From contig JAIBBS010000080.1 of NCBI GenBank assembly GCA_019694555.1, positions 1 to 34,649 of the forward strand: a stretch of 34,649 nt of DNA, read 5' to 3'. The notes beneath the pieces were generated by a model. It did not search any database and was not told the DNA's origin. It was given only the letters and a program-made list of their open reading frames with translations. The DNA comes from Nannocystaceae bacterium. Its GTDB lineage: Bacteria > Myxococcota_A > Polyangia > Nannocystales > Nannocystaceae. Each line of letters opens with the position of its first letter. Position 1 is the first letter of the stretch. Position numbers and translations under genes: made by a program. Below are positions 6,991-14,371 of this stretch, piece after piece.

Positions 6991-8175
6991 GTGCGTGCAT
7001 CGACCGAGCTCCCGCGACGCGTGCTCGTGTCGCTGCTGGCCGTCGCGCTCGGCGGCGGCGCTCGTCTGGCGCGGGCCCACGCGCCCGGCGAAGGCGCGGC
7101 GCCAGCGTCGAGCGATCGCGCGCGACTGTCGATCGTGGTGCTCGACGTCGCGACCATCGATGCCGCGCTCGAGGACGAGCTGGCGATGCGACTGCGCGGG
7201 CGCACGACGCAGCGCAGCGATACCATCGTCGACGCGCCCGATGCCCGCTTCGCGTGGCTCGGCGTGGGCATGCAGGGCGACGCCCATGCGCGACTCGACG
7301 TGGTGCTCTCCGACGGGCGTGCCTACGCGCGTACGATCGATGCACCGCCGGGTCAGCTGCGCCGCGCGATCGCAGGCGCGGTCGCGAACATGCTCGATGC
7401 GATCGAAGACGGCACGTTGCCGGTCGCACGCACGGGCGTGCCGATGCCGCTGCCGCAACAGCCCGCACCACGACCTGCGCCCGCGCCCGCGCCCGCGCCC
7501 ACGCCGGTCGCACCCATCGTCAGCGCGGGGCCGCCCGCCGCGACGACACCCGCCGCGGTGCGCTCGCGTTGGTGTCCGCCCGCGCGCTGGTGCGTGGGTC
7601 CGGTCGTGGGCGGCACCGCGATCCTCGGCGTCGGCGCACCGTCGGCGCAGCAGGGCTTCGTCGCCGCCGGTGCGGCGCTGGGCCTCGACGCGCAGCACGA
7701 GCGCGGGGCCAGCTTCGCGGTCGAGCTGCGGACCGCGGCACGGGTCGCGCCCGCGGCCACGCTCGTGCGCACGCGCGTCGCGATCGCAGCGGGCTGGACG
7801 GTGGTGCGGCGCGGCGGCCAGCTGCCGCTGCAGCTGGGCGCATCGGTCGAGCCGTTGGTGGTCCGACGCGACGGCGGCGTCGCATCGCTCGACGACGCGA
7901 CCGGTCGCGCTGCACGGCCGCGGCCGCTGCTGGGCGCGCTGGTCCGTGCGATGCCGTCGCTGGTGTTCTGGCACGCGCGCCGCACCGCGGCGCTGCGCGT
8001 GGGCCTGCAGGTCGAGCTCGCTGGAAGCTTCGAGGCCCGCGACCACGGCGGTGCGGTGCGCCTGCTCGGTCCCGACGGTGCGGTGCACCGTGCCGGTGCG
8101 CTCGAGCTCGGGTTCGGTGCGTTCCTGGGCGGCGCATTCGCGGTGCGTCCGGCCGCGCGACGACGCGCGCGCTGA
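6991..8175 (+). CDS. Predicted secreted/outer-membrane protein of the sigma operon
   Basis: A protein of 394 residues from GTG 6991; GTG 6973, overlapping the previous gene, is an alternative. It begins with a basic n-region and a hydrophobic signal (RRVLVSLLAVALGG), probably cleaved after ARAHA. Residues about 40-150 form a domain (RLSIVVLDVATIDAALEDEL, then LDVVLSDGRAYARTI). A Pro/Ala linker (APAPAPAPTP) follows, then about 200 residues of alternating hydrophobic strands (AVELRTAARV, RVAIAAGWTVV, AALRVGLQVELAGSF, ALELGFGAFLGGAFAV) that fit an outer-membrane beta-barrel. I do not recognise a named family. It may be the envelope target or sensor of the sigma system. Confidence 0.72.
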   Translation: MRASTELPRRVLVSLLAVALGGGARLARAHAPGEGAAPASSDRARLSIVVLDVATIDAALEDELAMRLRGRTTQRSDTIVDAPDARFAWLGVGMQGDAHARLDVVLSDGRAYARTIDAPPGQLRRAIAGAVANMLDAIEDGTLPVARTGVPMPLPQQPAPRPAPAPAPAPTPVAPIVSAGPPAATTPAAVRSRWCPPARWCVGPVVGGTAILGVGAPSAQQGFVAAGAALGLDAQHERGASFAVELRTAARVAPAATLVRTRVAIAAGWTVVRRGGQLPLQLGASVEPLVVRRDGGVASLDDATGRAARPRPLLGALVRAMPSLVFWHARRTAALRVGLQVELAGSFEARDHGGAVRLLGPDGAVHRAGALELGFGAFLGGAFAVRPAARRRAR

Positions 8176-8190
8176 TCGTCGCGCCCGGGT

Positions 8191-8619
8191 TCAGTCGGGC
8201 CGCTGCGCACCCACGCGGGCGTAGCTCGCGAACAGGCTCACGAACATCATGCCGCCGACCACGAGCACGAGCGCACCGAGCCACAGCCAGTGCAGCACGA
8301 AGACGCCGCCGGCGTGCATCGTGAGCACGGTCCAGATCAGCAGCCACGGCAGCAGCAGCGCCAGCGCGAGCAGGGCACGGCCCCACGAGCGTTGGTAGGA
8401 CCACGGGCGCAGGATCGCGAGCACCGCGACCAGCTCGACGAAGCTGATCAGCAGGCCCTTGGTGAGCGCGGCCTCGTGGTTGTGGCCGTAGGCGTCCTGC
8501 ATCGCGTGGGCCGGCGGATAGGGGTCATGCCACCAGTCGCGCGCCATGAGGATCGCGAGCACGACCCACATCATCGGGAGCACGGCGACACGCGCGGCGG
8601 CGAGTGGGGACGTCTTCAT
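8191..8619 (-). CDS. Four-helix integral membrane protein, unknown function
   Basis: A 142-residue protein with four hydrophobic segments at about residues 9-26, 52-70, 80-98 and 107-127. A polar loop after helix 1 carries WWHDPYPPAHAMQDAYGHNH, which has several histidines. No family is recognised. Its ATG at 8619 overlaps the stop of the methyltransferase gene by ATGA, so the two are almost certainly translated together. The methyltransferase also has hydrophobic helices, so they may act as a membrane pair. It converges with the sigma operon, with only 15 bases between the stops. Confidence 0.72.
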   Translation of the reverse strand: MKTSPLAAARVAVLPMMWVVLAILMARDWWHDPYPPAHAMQDAYGHNHEAALTKGLLISFVELVAVLAILRPWSYQRSWGRALLALALLLPWLLIWTVLTMHAGGVFVLHWLWLGALVLVVGGMMFVSLFASYARVGAQRPD

Positions 8620-9404
8620 TGGGGGATCCCGGTCAGGTACAGCGCGCGGCCGTGCACGCCCGCGTGGAAGCGGTAGCGCTCGGCCCAGGGCACGCCGTGC
8701 GCCAGCGCGAGCAGCTCGTCGGGTGTGTAGGCGCGCAGGGCCGACACGGTGCCGTCCCACGCGACCAGCAGCGGGATCAACGGCACCACGTAGGTCAGCA
8801 GCACGCGCGACAGCGACAGCGGGCGCACCAGCGGCACCAGCAGCAGCGACGCGATCGTCAGCACGACCATGTTGACCGCCATCGCCAACGGCAGCACCAC
8901 GATCGGCGCGCGGCGCATCGCCGGCGAGGCTGCGACATCGAAGAACGCCAGCGGGGCGCCGCGCGCGACGATGCCGGTCAGCAGCGTGCGCACGGCGTCG
9001 GGTGGAAAGTGGTGCAGCGCGCCCGACATGGTGCGGATGCCGGCCAGCTCGCCGCCGCCGCCCATCGCGTCGACCGACTCCTGCCGGTAGCGCACGCGCG
9101 CATCGGCCATCGCGGCGACGCGCGCCATGCCGGCGCGGTTGGGGTTGCGGTCGCTGAGCACGAGCTGCGGTCGCGGCTCGGCGAGCTCGCGCCACAACGC
9201 CAAGGTGCCGCCACCGCCACCGGAGCACAGATCCACCAGCGTGTCGGTGCCGGCGCGCTCGAGCAGCGACGCCAGCTCGGGCGCGGCGCCGGCGTAGAAG
9301 CCCATGCGCGTGAACGCGAGATCGAGCAGGTCGGTGCCGCCGTCGCGGATCGCCCGCGGCACGGCGTCGAGGTCCTCGAACTCGATCAGGTGGAGCCGCT
9401 GCAT
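8616..9404 (-). CDS. SAM-dependent methyltransferase with hydrophobic insert
   Basis: A 262-residue class I methyltransferase from ATG 9404; a start 13 codons upstream is possible. The SAM-binding loop is DTLVDLCSGGGGGTLALW near residues 55-70. An acidic loop follows the second strand (LVLSDRNPNRAGM), and a later segment resembles motif II/post-I (IRTMSGALHHFPPDAVRTLL). Between about residues 165 and 215 are two hydrophobic stretches (VLPLAMAVNMVVLTIASLLL and VLLTYVVPLIPLLVAW), unusual for a soluble methyltransferase and suggesting membrane association. The final part returns to an Rossmann-like edge (RYRFHAGVHGRALYLTG). The substrate may be a lipid or a membrane quinone-like molecule, but this is inference. 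It is coupled to the small membrane protein at 8191-8619. Confidence 0.78.
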   Translation of the reverse strand: MQRLHLIEFEDLDAVPRAIRDGGTDLLDLAFTRMGFYAGAAPELASLLERAGTDTLVDLCSGGGGGTLALWRELAEPRPQLVLSDRNPNRAGMARVAAMADARVRYRQESVDAMGGGGELAGIRTMSGALHHFPPDAVRTLLTGIVARGAPLAFFDVAASPAMRRAPIVVLPLAMAVNMVVLTIASLLLVPLVRPLSLSRVLLTYVVPLIPLLVAWDGTVSALRAYTPDELLALAHGVPWAERYRFHAGVHGRALYLTGIPQ

Positions 9405-9451
9405 CGCCGCCAGGGTAGCGCCGATGCGCGGCCGTGCGCGCACGATCCGTC

Positions 9452-9481
9452 CCGATCGCGGCCGCGGCGGTCCGCGATCGG
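9452..9481. promoter_or_regulatory. Perfect 10-bp inverted repeat upstream of the heptose operon
   Basis: ccgatcgcgg (9452-9461) and ccgcgatcgg (9472-9481) are exact inverted copies separated by ten bases. The site ends 24 bases before the -35-like block at 9506, in the gap between divergent genes, so no terminator is expected there. It is a candidate operator. The background is very GC-rich, so chance cannot be excluded. Confidence 0.4.
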
Positions 9482-9505
9482 TCCTGTGTCCCGCCCGCCG
9501 GCCCC

Positions 9506-9533
9506 TGGCACAGGGCGGTCCGCCTCACTACGA
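9506..9533 (+). promoter_or_regulatory. Shared promoter-like element, heptose operon
   Basis: TGGCA (9506-9510), 18 bases, TACGA (9529-9533), with CCCC before the first block. The start codon at 9558 follows 24 bases later. The same blocks and spacing occur at 14325 and 27051 before the other two sugar operons. CTGGCA and TACGAA at this spacing could be weak -35 and -10 boxes. Confidence 0.55.
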
Positions 9534-9557
9534 ACAACTCCGGCAGCGGGATCACGC

Positions 9558-10607
9558 ATGCGCAGCGGCACCGACACGGGACGAATGCAGCGGGACGAGC
9601 GGAAGCTGGCGCTGGTCACTGGCGGCGCAGGCTTCATCGGCAGCCACCTGTGCGACCGCCTGCTCGCGATGGGTTGGCGCGTGCGTGCCCTCGACGATCT
9701 CTCGGTCGGTCGCGCGAGCAATGTCGCCCAGCACGCCGACAATCCCGCGTTCTCGCTGCACGTGCTCGACGTCGCCGACGGTGCCGCGCTCGCGCCGCTG
9801 CTCGACGGCTGCACGCGCGTGTTCCACCTCGCCGCGCTCGCCGACATCGTGCCATCGATCGAGGCGCCGCTGCGCTACGCCCACGCCAACGTCACCGGCA
9901 CGATGACGGTGCTCGAGGCTGCACGCGCCGCCGGCGTGCAGCGCTTCGTCTACGCCGCGTCGTCGTCGTGCTACGGCATCCCCGACGTCTATCCCACGCC
10001 CGAGCAAGCGCCGTGTCGGCCGCAGTATCCCTACGCGCTGACCAAGTACCTCGGTGAGCAGGCCGTGCTGCACTGGGGGCAGATCTACGATCTGCCGGTG
10101 GTGTCGCTGCGGTTCTTCAACGTCTATGGCCCGCGCGCGCGCACCAGCGGCACCTACGGCGCGATGTTCGGCGTGTTCCTGGCGCAGCGCCTGGCGGGCA
10201 AGCCCTACACCGTGGTCGGCGACGGCACGCAGTCGCGCGACTTCACCTACGTCGGCGATGTCGTCGAGGCGCTGGTGCGCGCGGCCGACAGCGACGTGCG
10301 CGGCGAGGTGATCAACGTCGGCACCGGCAAGCCCGTGAGCGTGAACGAGATCGTGCGCATCCTCGGCGGTCCGGTCGTGCACGTGCCCAAGCGACCGGGC
10401 GAGCCCGACTGCACCTGTGCCGACACCCGCCGCGCGCAGGCGCTGCTGGGCTTCGTCGCGCAGGTCGGCATCGAGCAGGGCATCGCGCAGCTGCTGGCGC
10501 ACATCGACGACTGGAAGGATGCGCCGGTGTGGACGCCCGAGCGCATCGCCGATGCGACCGCGGCGTGGTTCCGTCACCTGGGGAGGAACGACGATGTCGC
10601 CGCGTGA
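9558..10607 (+). CDS. NAD-dependent sugar epimerase/dehydratase (extended SDR)
   Basis: A 349-residue extended short-chain dehydrogenase acting on nucleotide sugars. The NAD-binding TGGAGFIG sits at residues 21-28, the acidic DDL at 46-48 ends strand 2, and HLAALADI covers 90-97. The catalytic triad is present: SSSCYG at 135-140, then Tyr159 and Lys163 in PYALTK. It continues with the nucleotide-sugar region (LRFFNVYGPR, then GDGTQSRDFTYVGDV), which is closest to UDP-glucose 4-epimerase/dTDP-glucose dehydratase-type enzymes. It heads a five-gene heptose operon, so an NDP-heptose is a likely substrate. Start ATG 9558 fits the promoter element; ATG 9585 is also possible. Epimerase versus dehydratase cannot be decided by eye. 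Confidence 0.88.
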   Translation: MRSGTDTGRMQRDERKLALVTGGAGFIGSHLCDRLLAMGWRVRALDDLSVGRASNVAQHADNPAFSLHVLDVADGAALAPLLDGCTRVFHLAALADIVPSIEAPLRYAHANVTGTMTVLEAARAAGVQRFVYAASSSCYGIPDVYPTPEQAPCRPQYPYALTKYLGEQAVLHWGQIYDLPVVSLRFFNVYGPRARTSGTYGAMFGVFLAQRLAGKPYTVVGDGTQSRDFTYVGDVVEALVRAADSDVRGEVINVGTGKPVSVNEIVRILGGPVVHVPKRPGEPDCTCADTRRAQALLGFVAQVGIEQGIAQLLAHIDDWKDAPVWTPERIADATAAWFRHLGRNDDVAA

Positions 10608-11685
10608 TCGCGACGTGCCCACGCCGGCCGAGATCGCCGCGCGGCTGTCGCCCGCGCAGGTGCGCGCCGGTTTCGAGGCCATGCGCGGGCTCTCGGTCTG
10701 TGTCGTGGGCGAGACCATCATCGACGAGTACGCGTACTGCGACGCGATCGGCAAGAGCGGCAAGGAGCCGATGATCGTCAACCGCTTCCTGCGCTGCGAT
10801 GCGCAGGCCGGCGGCGTGCTCGCGGTCGCCAACCACGTCGCGGAGTTCTGCGACCACGTCGAGGTCGTGAGCGCGCTGGGCACCGTCGATCGCCGCGAGG
10901 ACTTCGTGCGCGCATCGCTGCAGCCGCACGTGCGCGCGTCGTTGGCGACCATGACCGGCTCGCCCACCATCGTGAAGCGGCGCTACATCGACGCGTACTC
11001 CCGCGCGAAGATGATGGGCGTCTATCACATGGATCTGACGCCGATCGCCGGCGACGACGAGCGCGGCTTCCTCGACCTGCTCTCGTGCGCGCTGCGGCGC
11101 TGTGACGTCTGCATCGTCGCCGACTACGGCCACGGCCTGCTCACGCCCGCCGCGGTGGCGCTGCTCACCGCCGAGGCGCGCTTCCTCGCGGTCAACACCC
11201 AGCTCAACGCCGCCAACTCGGGCTACCACGTGCTCTCGAAGTACCCGCGCGCGGACTATGCCTGCCTGCACGAGGGCGAGCTGCGGCTCGACGCGCGCGA
11301 TCTGCTGTCGGAGCTCGAGCTGCTGCTCGAGCGTACCGCGGGCCGCATGCGTGCGCGCGCGATGATGGCGACCCTGGGCAAGCACGGCACACAGCTGTGG
11401 TGTCAGGACGTCGGCGTGGTCCGCTGCCCGGCGCTCGCGACCGCGGTGGTCGAGCGCATCGGTGCCGGCGATGCCGTGCTCGCGCTGTCGTCGCTGGCGA
11501 TCGCCGCGGGGCTGTCCCCGGAGCTCGCGAGCGTGCTGGGCAACCTCGCCGGCGCGCAGATGGTCGCGGTGATGGGCAACAGCGCGTCGATCCGGCGCGC
11601 GCCGCTCGAGGCCGCGTTGTCGGAGCTGCTGGGCATCGTGCGTCTGCCCGAGCCGGCGCTGCGTGTGGTCGGAGGCCGGCCGTGA
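10594..11685 (+). CDS. PfkB-family sugar kinase, HldE-N/RfaE-like
   Basis: A 363-residue ribokinase-like (PfkB) kinase. The N-terminal strand and loop VCVVGETIIDEYAYCD match the heptose-7-phosphate kinase half of HldE. RDDR-type contacts are replaced by VKRRYIDAYSRAKMMGVYHMD, and the lid/ADP region has CIVADYGHGLLTP. The anion hole and catalytic base are GAGD at residues 290-293 (ERIGAGDAVLAL). The expected reaction is phosphorylation of D-glycero-D-manno-heptose 7-phosphate at C1. No nucleotidyltransferase domain is fused, unlike HldE; that activity is encoded separately two genes on. The start has GGAGG eight bases upstream and overlaps the SDR by 14 bases. An HldE-like kinase beside a separate HddC-like transferase is unusual. 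Confidence 0.83.
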   Translation: MSPRDRDVPTPAEIAARLSPAQVRAGFEAMRGLSVCVVGETIIDEYAYCDAIGKSGKEPMIVNRFLRCDAQAGGVLAVANHVAEFCDHVEVVSALGTVDRREDFVRASLQPHVRASLATMTGSPTIVKRRYIDAYSRAKMMGVYHMDLTPIAGDDERGFLDLLSCALRRCDVCIVADYGHGLLTPAAVALLTAEARFLAVNTQLNAANSGYHVLSKYPRADYACLHEGELRLDARDLLSELELLLERTAGRMRARAMMATLGKHGTQLWCQDVGVVRCPALATAVVERIGAGDAVLALSSLAIAAGLSPELASVLGNLAGAQMVAVMGNSASIRRAPLEAALSELLGIVRLPEPALRVVGGRP

Positions 11686-12260
11686 CTCGGTCCCGCGCCG
11701 CGGTGTTCCTCGATCGCGACGGCGTGCTCGTGCGCGATCACGGCCCGCTGGTGCGCCTGCAGGACGCCGAGATCCCCGACGACGTGCCGGTCGCGCTCGC
11801 GCGCCTGCGTCGCGCCGGCTACGTGCTGGTGGGTGTGAGCAACCAGACCGTGGTCGCGCGCGGCCTGCTGACCGAGGACGAGGCGCGCGCGCTGCAGGAT
11901 CGCATCGACGACACCATCGTGCTGCGCGGCGGAGTCCCGCTCGACGCGTTCTACCTGTGCCCGCACCACCCCGAGGCCGACGTCGCGGCCTACCGCGGCG
12001 CGTGCGACTGCCGCAAGCCCGCACCGGGCATGTTGCTGCGTGCGACCGCGGAGCTGTCGCTCGATCTGCGGCGCTCGATCATGATCGGCGATCGCCCCTC
12101 CGACGTCGCGGCCGGCCGCGCCGCGGGTTGCCGCACGGTGTGGCTGCACAGCGGCCGCCACGACGATCCGCCGATCCGCAGCGCGACCCCGATCCCCCAG
12201 GCGCGACCGGATCACGTGTGCACCACCCTGACGGAGGTCGCGCAGTGGCTCGGCGCCTGA
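11682..12260 (+). CDS. gmhB: Heptose-1,7-bisphosphate 7-phosphatase, GmhB-like
   Basis: A 192-residue HAD phosphatase, the normal GmhB length. The nucleophile motif is FLDRDGVL with Asp11 and Asp13, motif II is GVSNQ (residues 51-55) and motif III includes Lys112. The acidic motif IV is IMIGDRPSDV. A zinc site typical of GmhB is formed by Cys93 and His95 in CPHHP and Cys108/Cys110 in CDCRKP. The enzyme removes the C7 phosphate from heptose 1,7-bisphosphate to give heptose 1-phosphate. It starts at GTG, overlapping the kinase stop (GTGA), as expected for consecutive pathway steps. Histidinol phosphatase members of the family look similar, but the neighbours favour heptose. Confidence 0.9.
   Translation: MTRSRAAVFLDRDGVLVRDHGPLVRLQDAEIPDDVPVALARLRRAGYVLVGVSNQTVVARGLLTEDEARALQDRIDDTIVLRGGVPLDAFYLCPHHPEADVAAYRGACDCRKPAPGMLLRATAELSLDLRRSIMIGDRPSDVAAGRAAGCRTVWLHSGRHDDPPIRSATPIPQARPDHVCTTLTEVAQWLGA
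12233..12237 (+). promoter_or_regulatory. Ribosome binding site deciding the GTG start at 12245
   Basis: GGAGG lies seven bases before GTG 12245, inside the end of the phosphatase gene. It fixes the nucleotidyltransferase start in a different frame from the nearby ATG at 12261. Confidence 0.7.
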
Positions 12261-12985
12261 ATGCGTTGGTGCCGTGCGCCGGCTTCGGCACACGCCTGGG
12301 CACGCTGTGCGAGCACACGCCCAAGCCGCTGCTGACGATCGGCGATCGCAGCATCGTCGAGCACATCCTCGACCGGCTCGCGCGCGTCGGCGTCACCGAC
12401 GTGTGGCTCAACGTGCACTACCTTGCGGAGCGCTTCGCGTCGCTGGCGGGGCCGCGACGCGGCGTGCAGGTCCATCTCGTGCACGAGCAGGCGCCGCGCG
12501 GCACCGCCGGCACCGTTCGCGATCTGGCCGAGCAGCTCGGCGACGGCGATCTGCTGGTCCACTACGGCGACGTGCTCACCGAGCACGACCTCGGCCAGCT
12601 GCTGACGCGACACCGCGAGCGCGAGGCCTGGGCCACGATGCTGGTGCACGCGCGCGTGGGCGCCAACAGCCGCGCGGTGCTCGACGACGACGACCGCGTG
12701 GTCGAGTTCATCGAGCGCCCCGCGCCCGACCACCAGGCGTTGGTGCCGTGGTGGGCGTTCTCGGGCGTGAGCGTGCTGTCGGCACGCGCACGCGCGGCGA
12801 TCCCCGCGCTGCCGATCACCGATCTGCCGGCGCACCTGTTCCCGACCCTCGCGCGCGCGGGGCGGCTGTGGGCCCAGCGGCTCGACGGCTTCCGCGTCGC
12901 GGTCGACTCCCCCGCACGCCTCGAACTCGCACGTCACGCGCACCGCACCGGTGCATTCGCCTCGCTGAGGAGACCCTCGTCGTGA
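12245..12985 (+). CDS. Sugar-1-phosphate nucleotidyltransferase, HddC-like
   Basis: A 246-residue NTP_transferase family enzyme that joins a sugar 1-phosphate to a nucleotide. Right after the start comes ALVPCAGFGTRLGTL, the nucleotide-binding G-x-G-T-R loop, then TPKPLLTIGDRSIVEHIL with the catalytic lysine. The NTP and metal region is LLVHYGDVL, and the sugar-binding part includes RPAPDHQALVPWWAFSGVSV. The overall form resembles mannose-1-phosphate guanylyltransferases, including HddC, which makes GDP-D-glycero-alpha-D-manno-heptose. The nucleotide (GDP, ADP or other) cannot be told from sequence alone. The GTG start is set by a strong GGAGG and overlaps the phosphatase gene by 16 bases. 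The next gene overlaps its stop. Confidence 0.82.
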   Translation: MARRLNALVPCAGFGTRLGTLCEHTPKPLLTIGDRSIVEHILDRLARVGVTDVWLNVHYLAERFASLAGPRRGVQVHLVHEQAPRGTAGTVRDLAEQLGDGDLLVHYGDVLTEHDLGQLLTRHREREAWATMLVHARVGANSRAVLDDDDRVVEFIERPAPDHQALVPWWAFSGVSVLSARARAAIPALPITDLPAHLFPTLARAGRLWAQRLDGFRVAVDSPARLELARHAHRTGAFASLRRPSS

Positions 12986-13662
12986 ACCCCGTCAGCAACC
13001 CCGCCAACGGCGCCAATCCCAACCTCTTCACCGAGACCTACCTCGCCAGCGTCACCGAGGTGCTCGCTCGCATCGACCCGCGACCGATCGCGACCGCCAA
13101 TGCGGCGCTGCAGAACGCCTACGAGCGCGGCGCGTGGGTGTTCGTCGCCGGCAACGGCGGCAGTGCCTCGCTCGCGAGCCACATGGCCTGCGACTTCGAG
13201 AAGACCGTCAGCGGCAAGGATCCGCGCAAGGCCAAGAAGCGCTTCCGCGTGCAGTCGCTGGTCGACAACGTCGCCAAGCTCACCGCGTGGGCCAACGACG
13301 AGACCTTCGACTGCGTCTTCAGCGAGCCGCTGCGGACCCAGGCCAGCGAAGACGACGTGCTCGTGGTCATCAGCGCCAGCGGCAACTCGCCCAACATCAT
13401 CGAGGCGCTGCAGGTCGCGCGCGCACAGGGCGTGATCACGATCGGCATGCTGGGATTCGACGGCGGCAGGGCCATGGCGCTGTGCGACCACCCGATCCTC
13501 GTGCCCTGCCGCGACTACGGCCTGGTCGAGGGCGCCCACGGCGTGTTGTCGCACATGATGACGAGCTGGCTGACCCACGCGATCGCGAGCGAGAACCATC
13601 GCGCGCAGGTCATCGCGCTCGAGAGCAACGTGCGTCAGCTGCCGCGCACGGGCACCGGCTGA
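12982..13662 (+). CDS. gmhA: SIS-domain phosphoheptose isomerase, GmhA-like
   Basis: A 226-residue SIS-domain sugar isomerase. The phosphosugar loop VFVAGNGGSASLASHMACDF and the second SIS loop VVISASGNSPNIIEAL match sedoheptulose-7-phosphate isomerase GmhA, which makes D-glycero-D-manno-heptose 7-phosphate. This would be the first committed step for the kinase, phosphatase and transferase upstream. It is slightly longer than E. coli GmhA. The insert near residues 70-100 (SGKDPRKAKKRFRVQSLVDN) is also seen in capsule-type GmhA proteins, as far as I recall. Start GTG 12982 overlaps the previous stop (GTGA), with AGGAG nine bases before it. It ends the operon in a hairpin shared with the next convergent gene. 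Confidence 0.88.
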   Translation: MNPVSNPANGANPNLFTETYLASVTEVLARIDPRPIATANAALQNAYERGAWVFVAGNGGSASLASHMACDFEKTVSGKDPRKAKKRFRVQSLVDNVAKLTAWANDETFDCVFSEPLRTQASEDDVLVVISASGNSPNIIEALQVARAQGVITIGMLGFDGGRAMALCDHPILVPCRDYGLVEGAHGVLSHMMTSWLTHAIASENHRAQVIALESNVRQLPRTGTG

Positions 13663-13674
13663 GCGTCAGCTGGT
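13654..13674. terminator. Hairpin containing both convergent stop codons
   Basis: accggctga and tcagctggt pair over nine positions (one G-T wobble) around a GCG loop. The isomerase stop (13660-13662) and the complement of the opposite gene's stop (13666-13668) both lie in the stem, so one hairpin can serve both directions. There is no T-tract, so it is either weakly intrinsic or acts by blocking RNA decay. Confidence 0.5.
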
Positions 13675-14244
13675 CCAGCGGCACGCGAACTCGTGCCACG
13701 GTCCGCCGGTGCTGGTGCACGTGATCTCGCGGCCACCCGGCAACACCGTCGCGCCCAGCTGCGTCATCGCGGAGCGCATCCAGCCCTCCATCATGCGGCA
13801 GTGCATCGGCGCCATGCCGGGGAAGTCGACGATGCGCAGCACGGTGTTGTCGGGCTCGCGCGCGACCGCGATCATGCGGCCGGCGTTCTGGTAGTAGCGC
13901 GGCCACACGCGCTCGCACGAGCCGATGAGGTGTCGCGGCGAGCCCAGCACGCGCAGGATCGAGAACGCGCCGCCGGACAGATCGCTGCGGGCGGCGCCCT
14001 CGCCGAGGTCCGCGACCAGGCTGCCGTCGCCGGTGCCGAGCTCGCGCTCGGCGCCCTCGAGCAGCTCGACCAGCGCGGGGTAGGGGTACCAGTCGGTCTT
14101 GCCCACGCGGTTCGCGACCACCTGCGCGAGCGTCGGGCCCCAGCCCGGCAGCATCGGCGCCAGCGCCTCGGCGCCAAAGCGCGCGCGCAGCTGCTTGAGC
14201 AAGCCCAGAAACGCCATGCCGCGTGCGAGCGGAGCTGCGGTCAT
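13666..14244 (-). CDS. V4R/heme-NO-binding-like single-domain protein
   Basis: A 192-residue soluble protein with no signal peptide or membrane segment. GMAFLGLLKQLRARFG at the N-terminus, DWYPYPALVELLEGAE in the middle, a GDGSLVADLGEGAARSDL motif, RVWPRYYQNAGRM, and late cysteines (MHCRMMEGW, ITCTSTGG, FACRW) match the pattern of small myxobacterial proteins related to the V4R/HNOB fold. Many of these act as ligand-binding domains of regulators. That assignment is from remembered patterns and is not certain. It lies alone, convergent with the heptose operon and divergent from the SDR/E1 operon, where a sensor would be well placed. A GTG five codons upstream could also be the start. Confidence 0.6.
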   Translation of the reverse strand: MTAAPLARGMAFLGLLKQLRARFGAEALAPMLPGWGPTLAQVVANRVGKTDWYPYPALVELLEGAERELGTGDGSLVADLGEGAARSDLSGGAFSILRVLGSPRHLIGSCERVWPRYYQNAGRMIAVAREPDNTVLRIVDFPGMAPMHCRMMEGWMRSAMTQLGATVLPGGREITCTSTGGPWHEFACRWTS

Positions 14245-14324
14245 CGGTTGCGCGCGCACGTCGCGGGCGACCGCGCGCGTGCGTGCACCAAGCCTACGCG
14301 CTCGGCCCGGATCGGTCCACCCCG

Positions 14325-14352
14325 TGGCACCGCTCGGGCCGCACCACTACGA
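14325..14352 (+). promoter_or_regulatory. Shared promoter-like element, SDR/E1/DegT operon
   Basis: TGGCA (14325-14329), 18 bases, TACGA (14348-14352). The start codon at 14372 follows 19 bases later. It has the same spacing as the elements at 9506 and 27051 and is also preceded by CCCC. Confidence 0.55.
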
Positions 14353-14371
14353 GACACGCGCGGAGTGGATC

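Noticed and set aside
8176..8190. Terminator between the sigma operon and the membrane protein gene
   Set aside because: Only a short GCCCG/CGGGC pairing is possible in and around the 15-base gap, which is weak in this GC-rich background.
9506..9533. Sigma-54 (-24/-12) promoter
   Set aside because: TGGCA resembles a -24 box, and the 14325 and 27051 copies do have GC at the -12 position, but the 9506 copy does not. The conserved partner is TACGA 18 bases away in all three, and no sigma-54 activator gene is in the window.
12261..12300. ATG 12261 as start of the nucleotidyltransferase
   Set aside because: It is in another frame. The correct frame has GTG 12245 with GGAGG seven bases upstream, giving the full nucleotide-binding loop.
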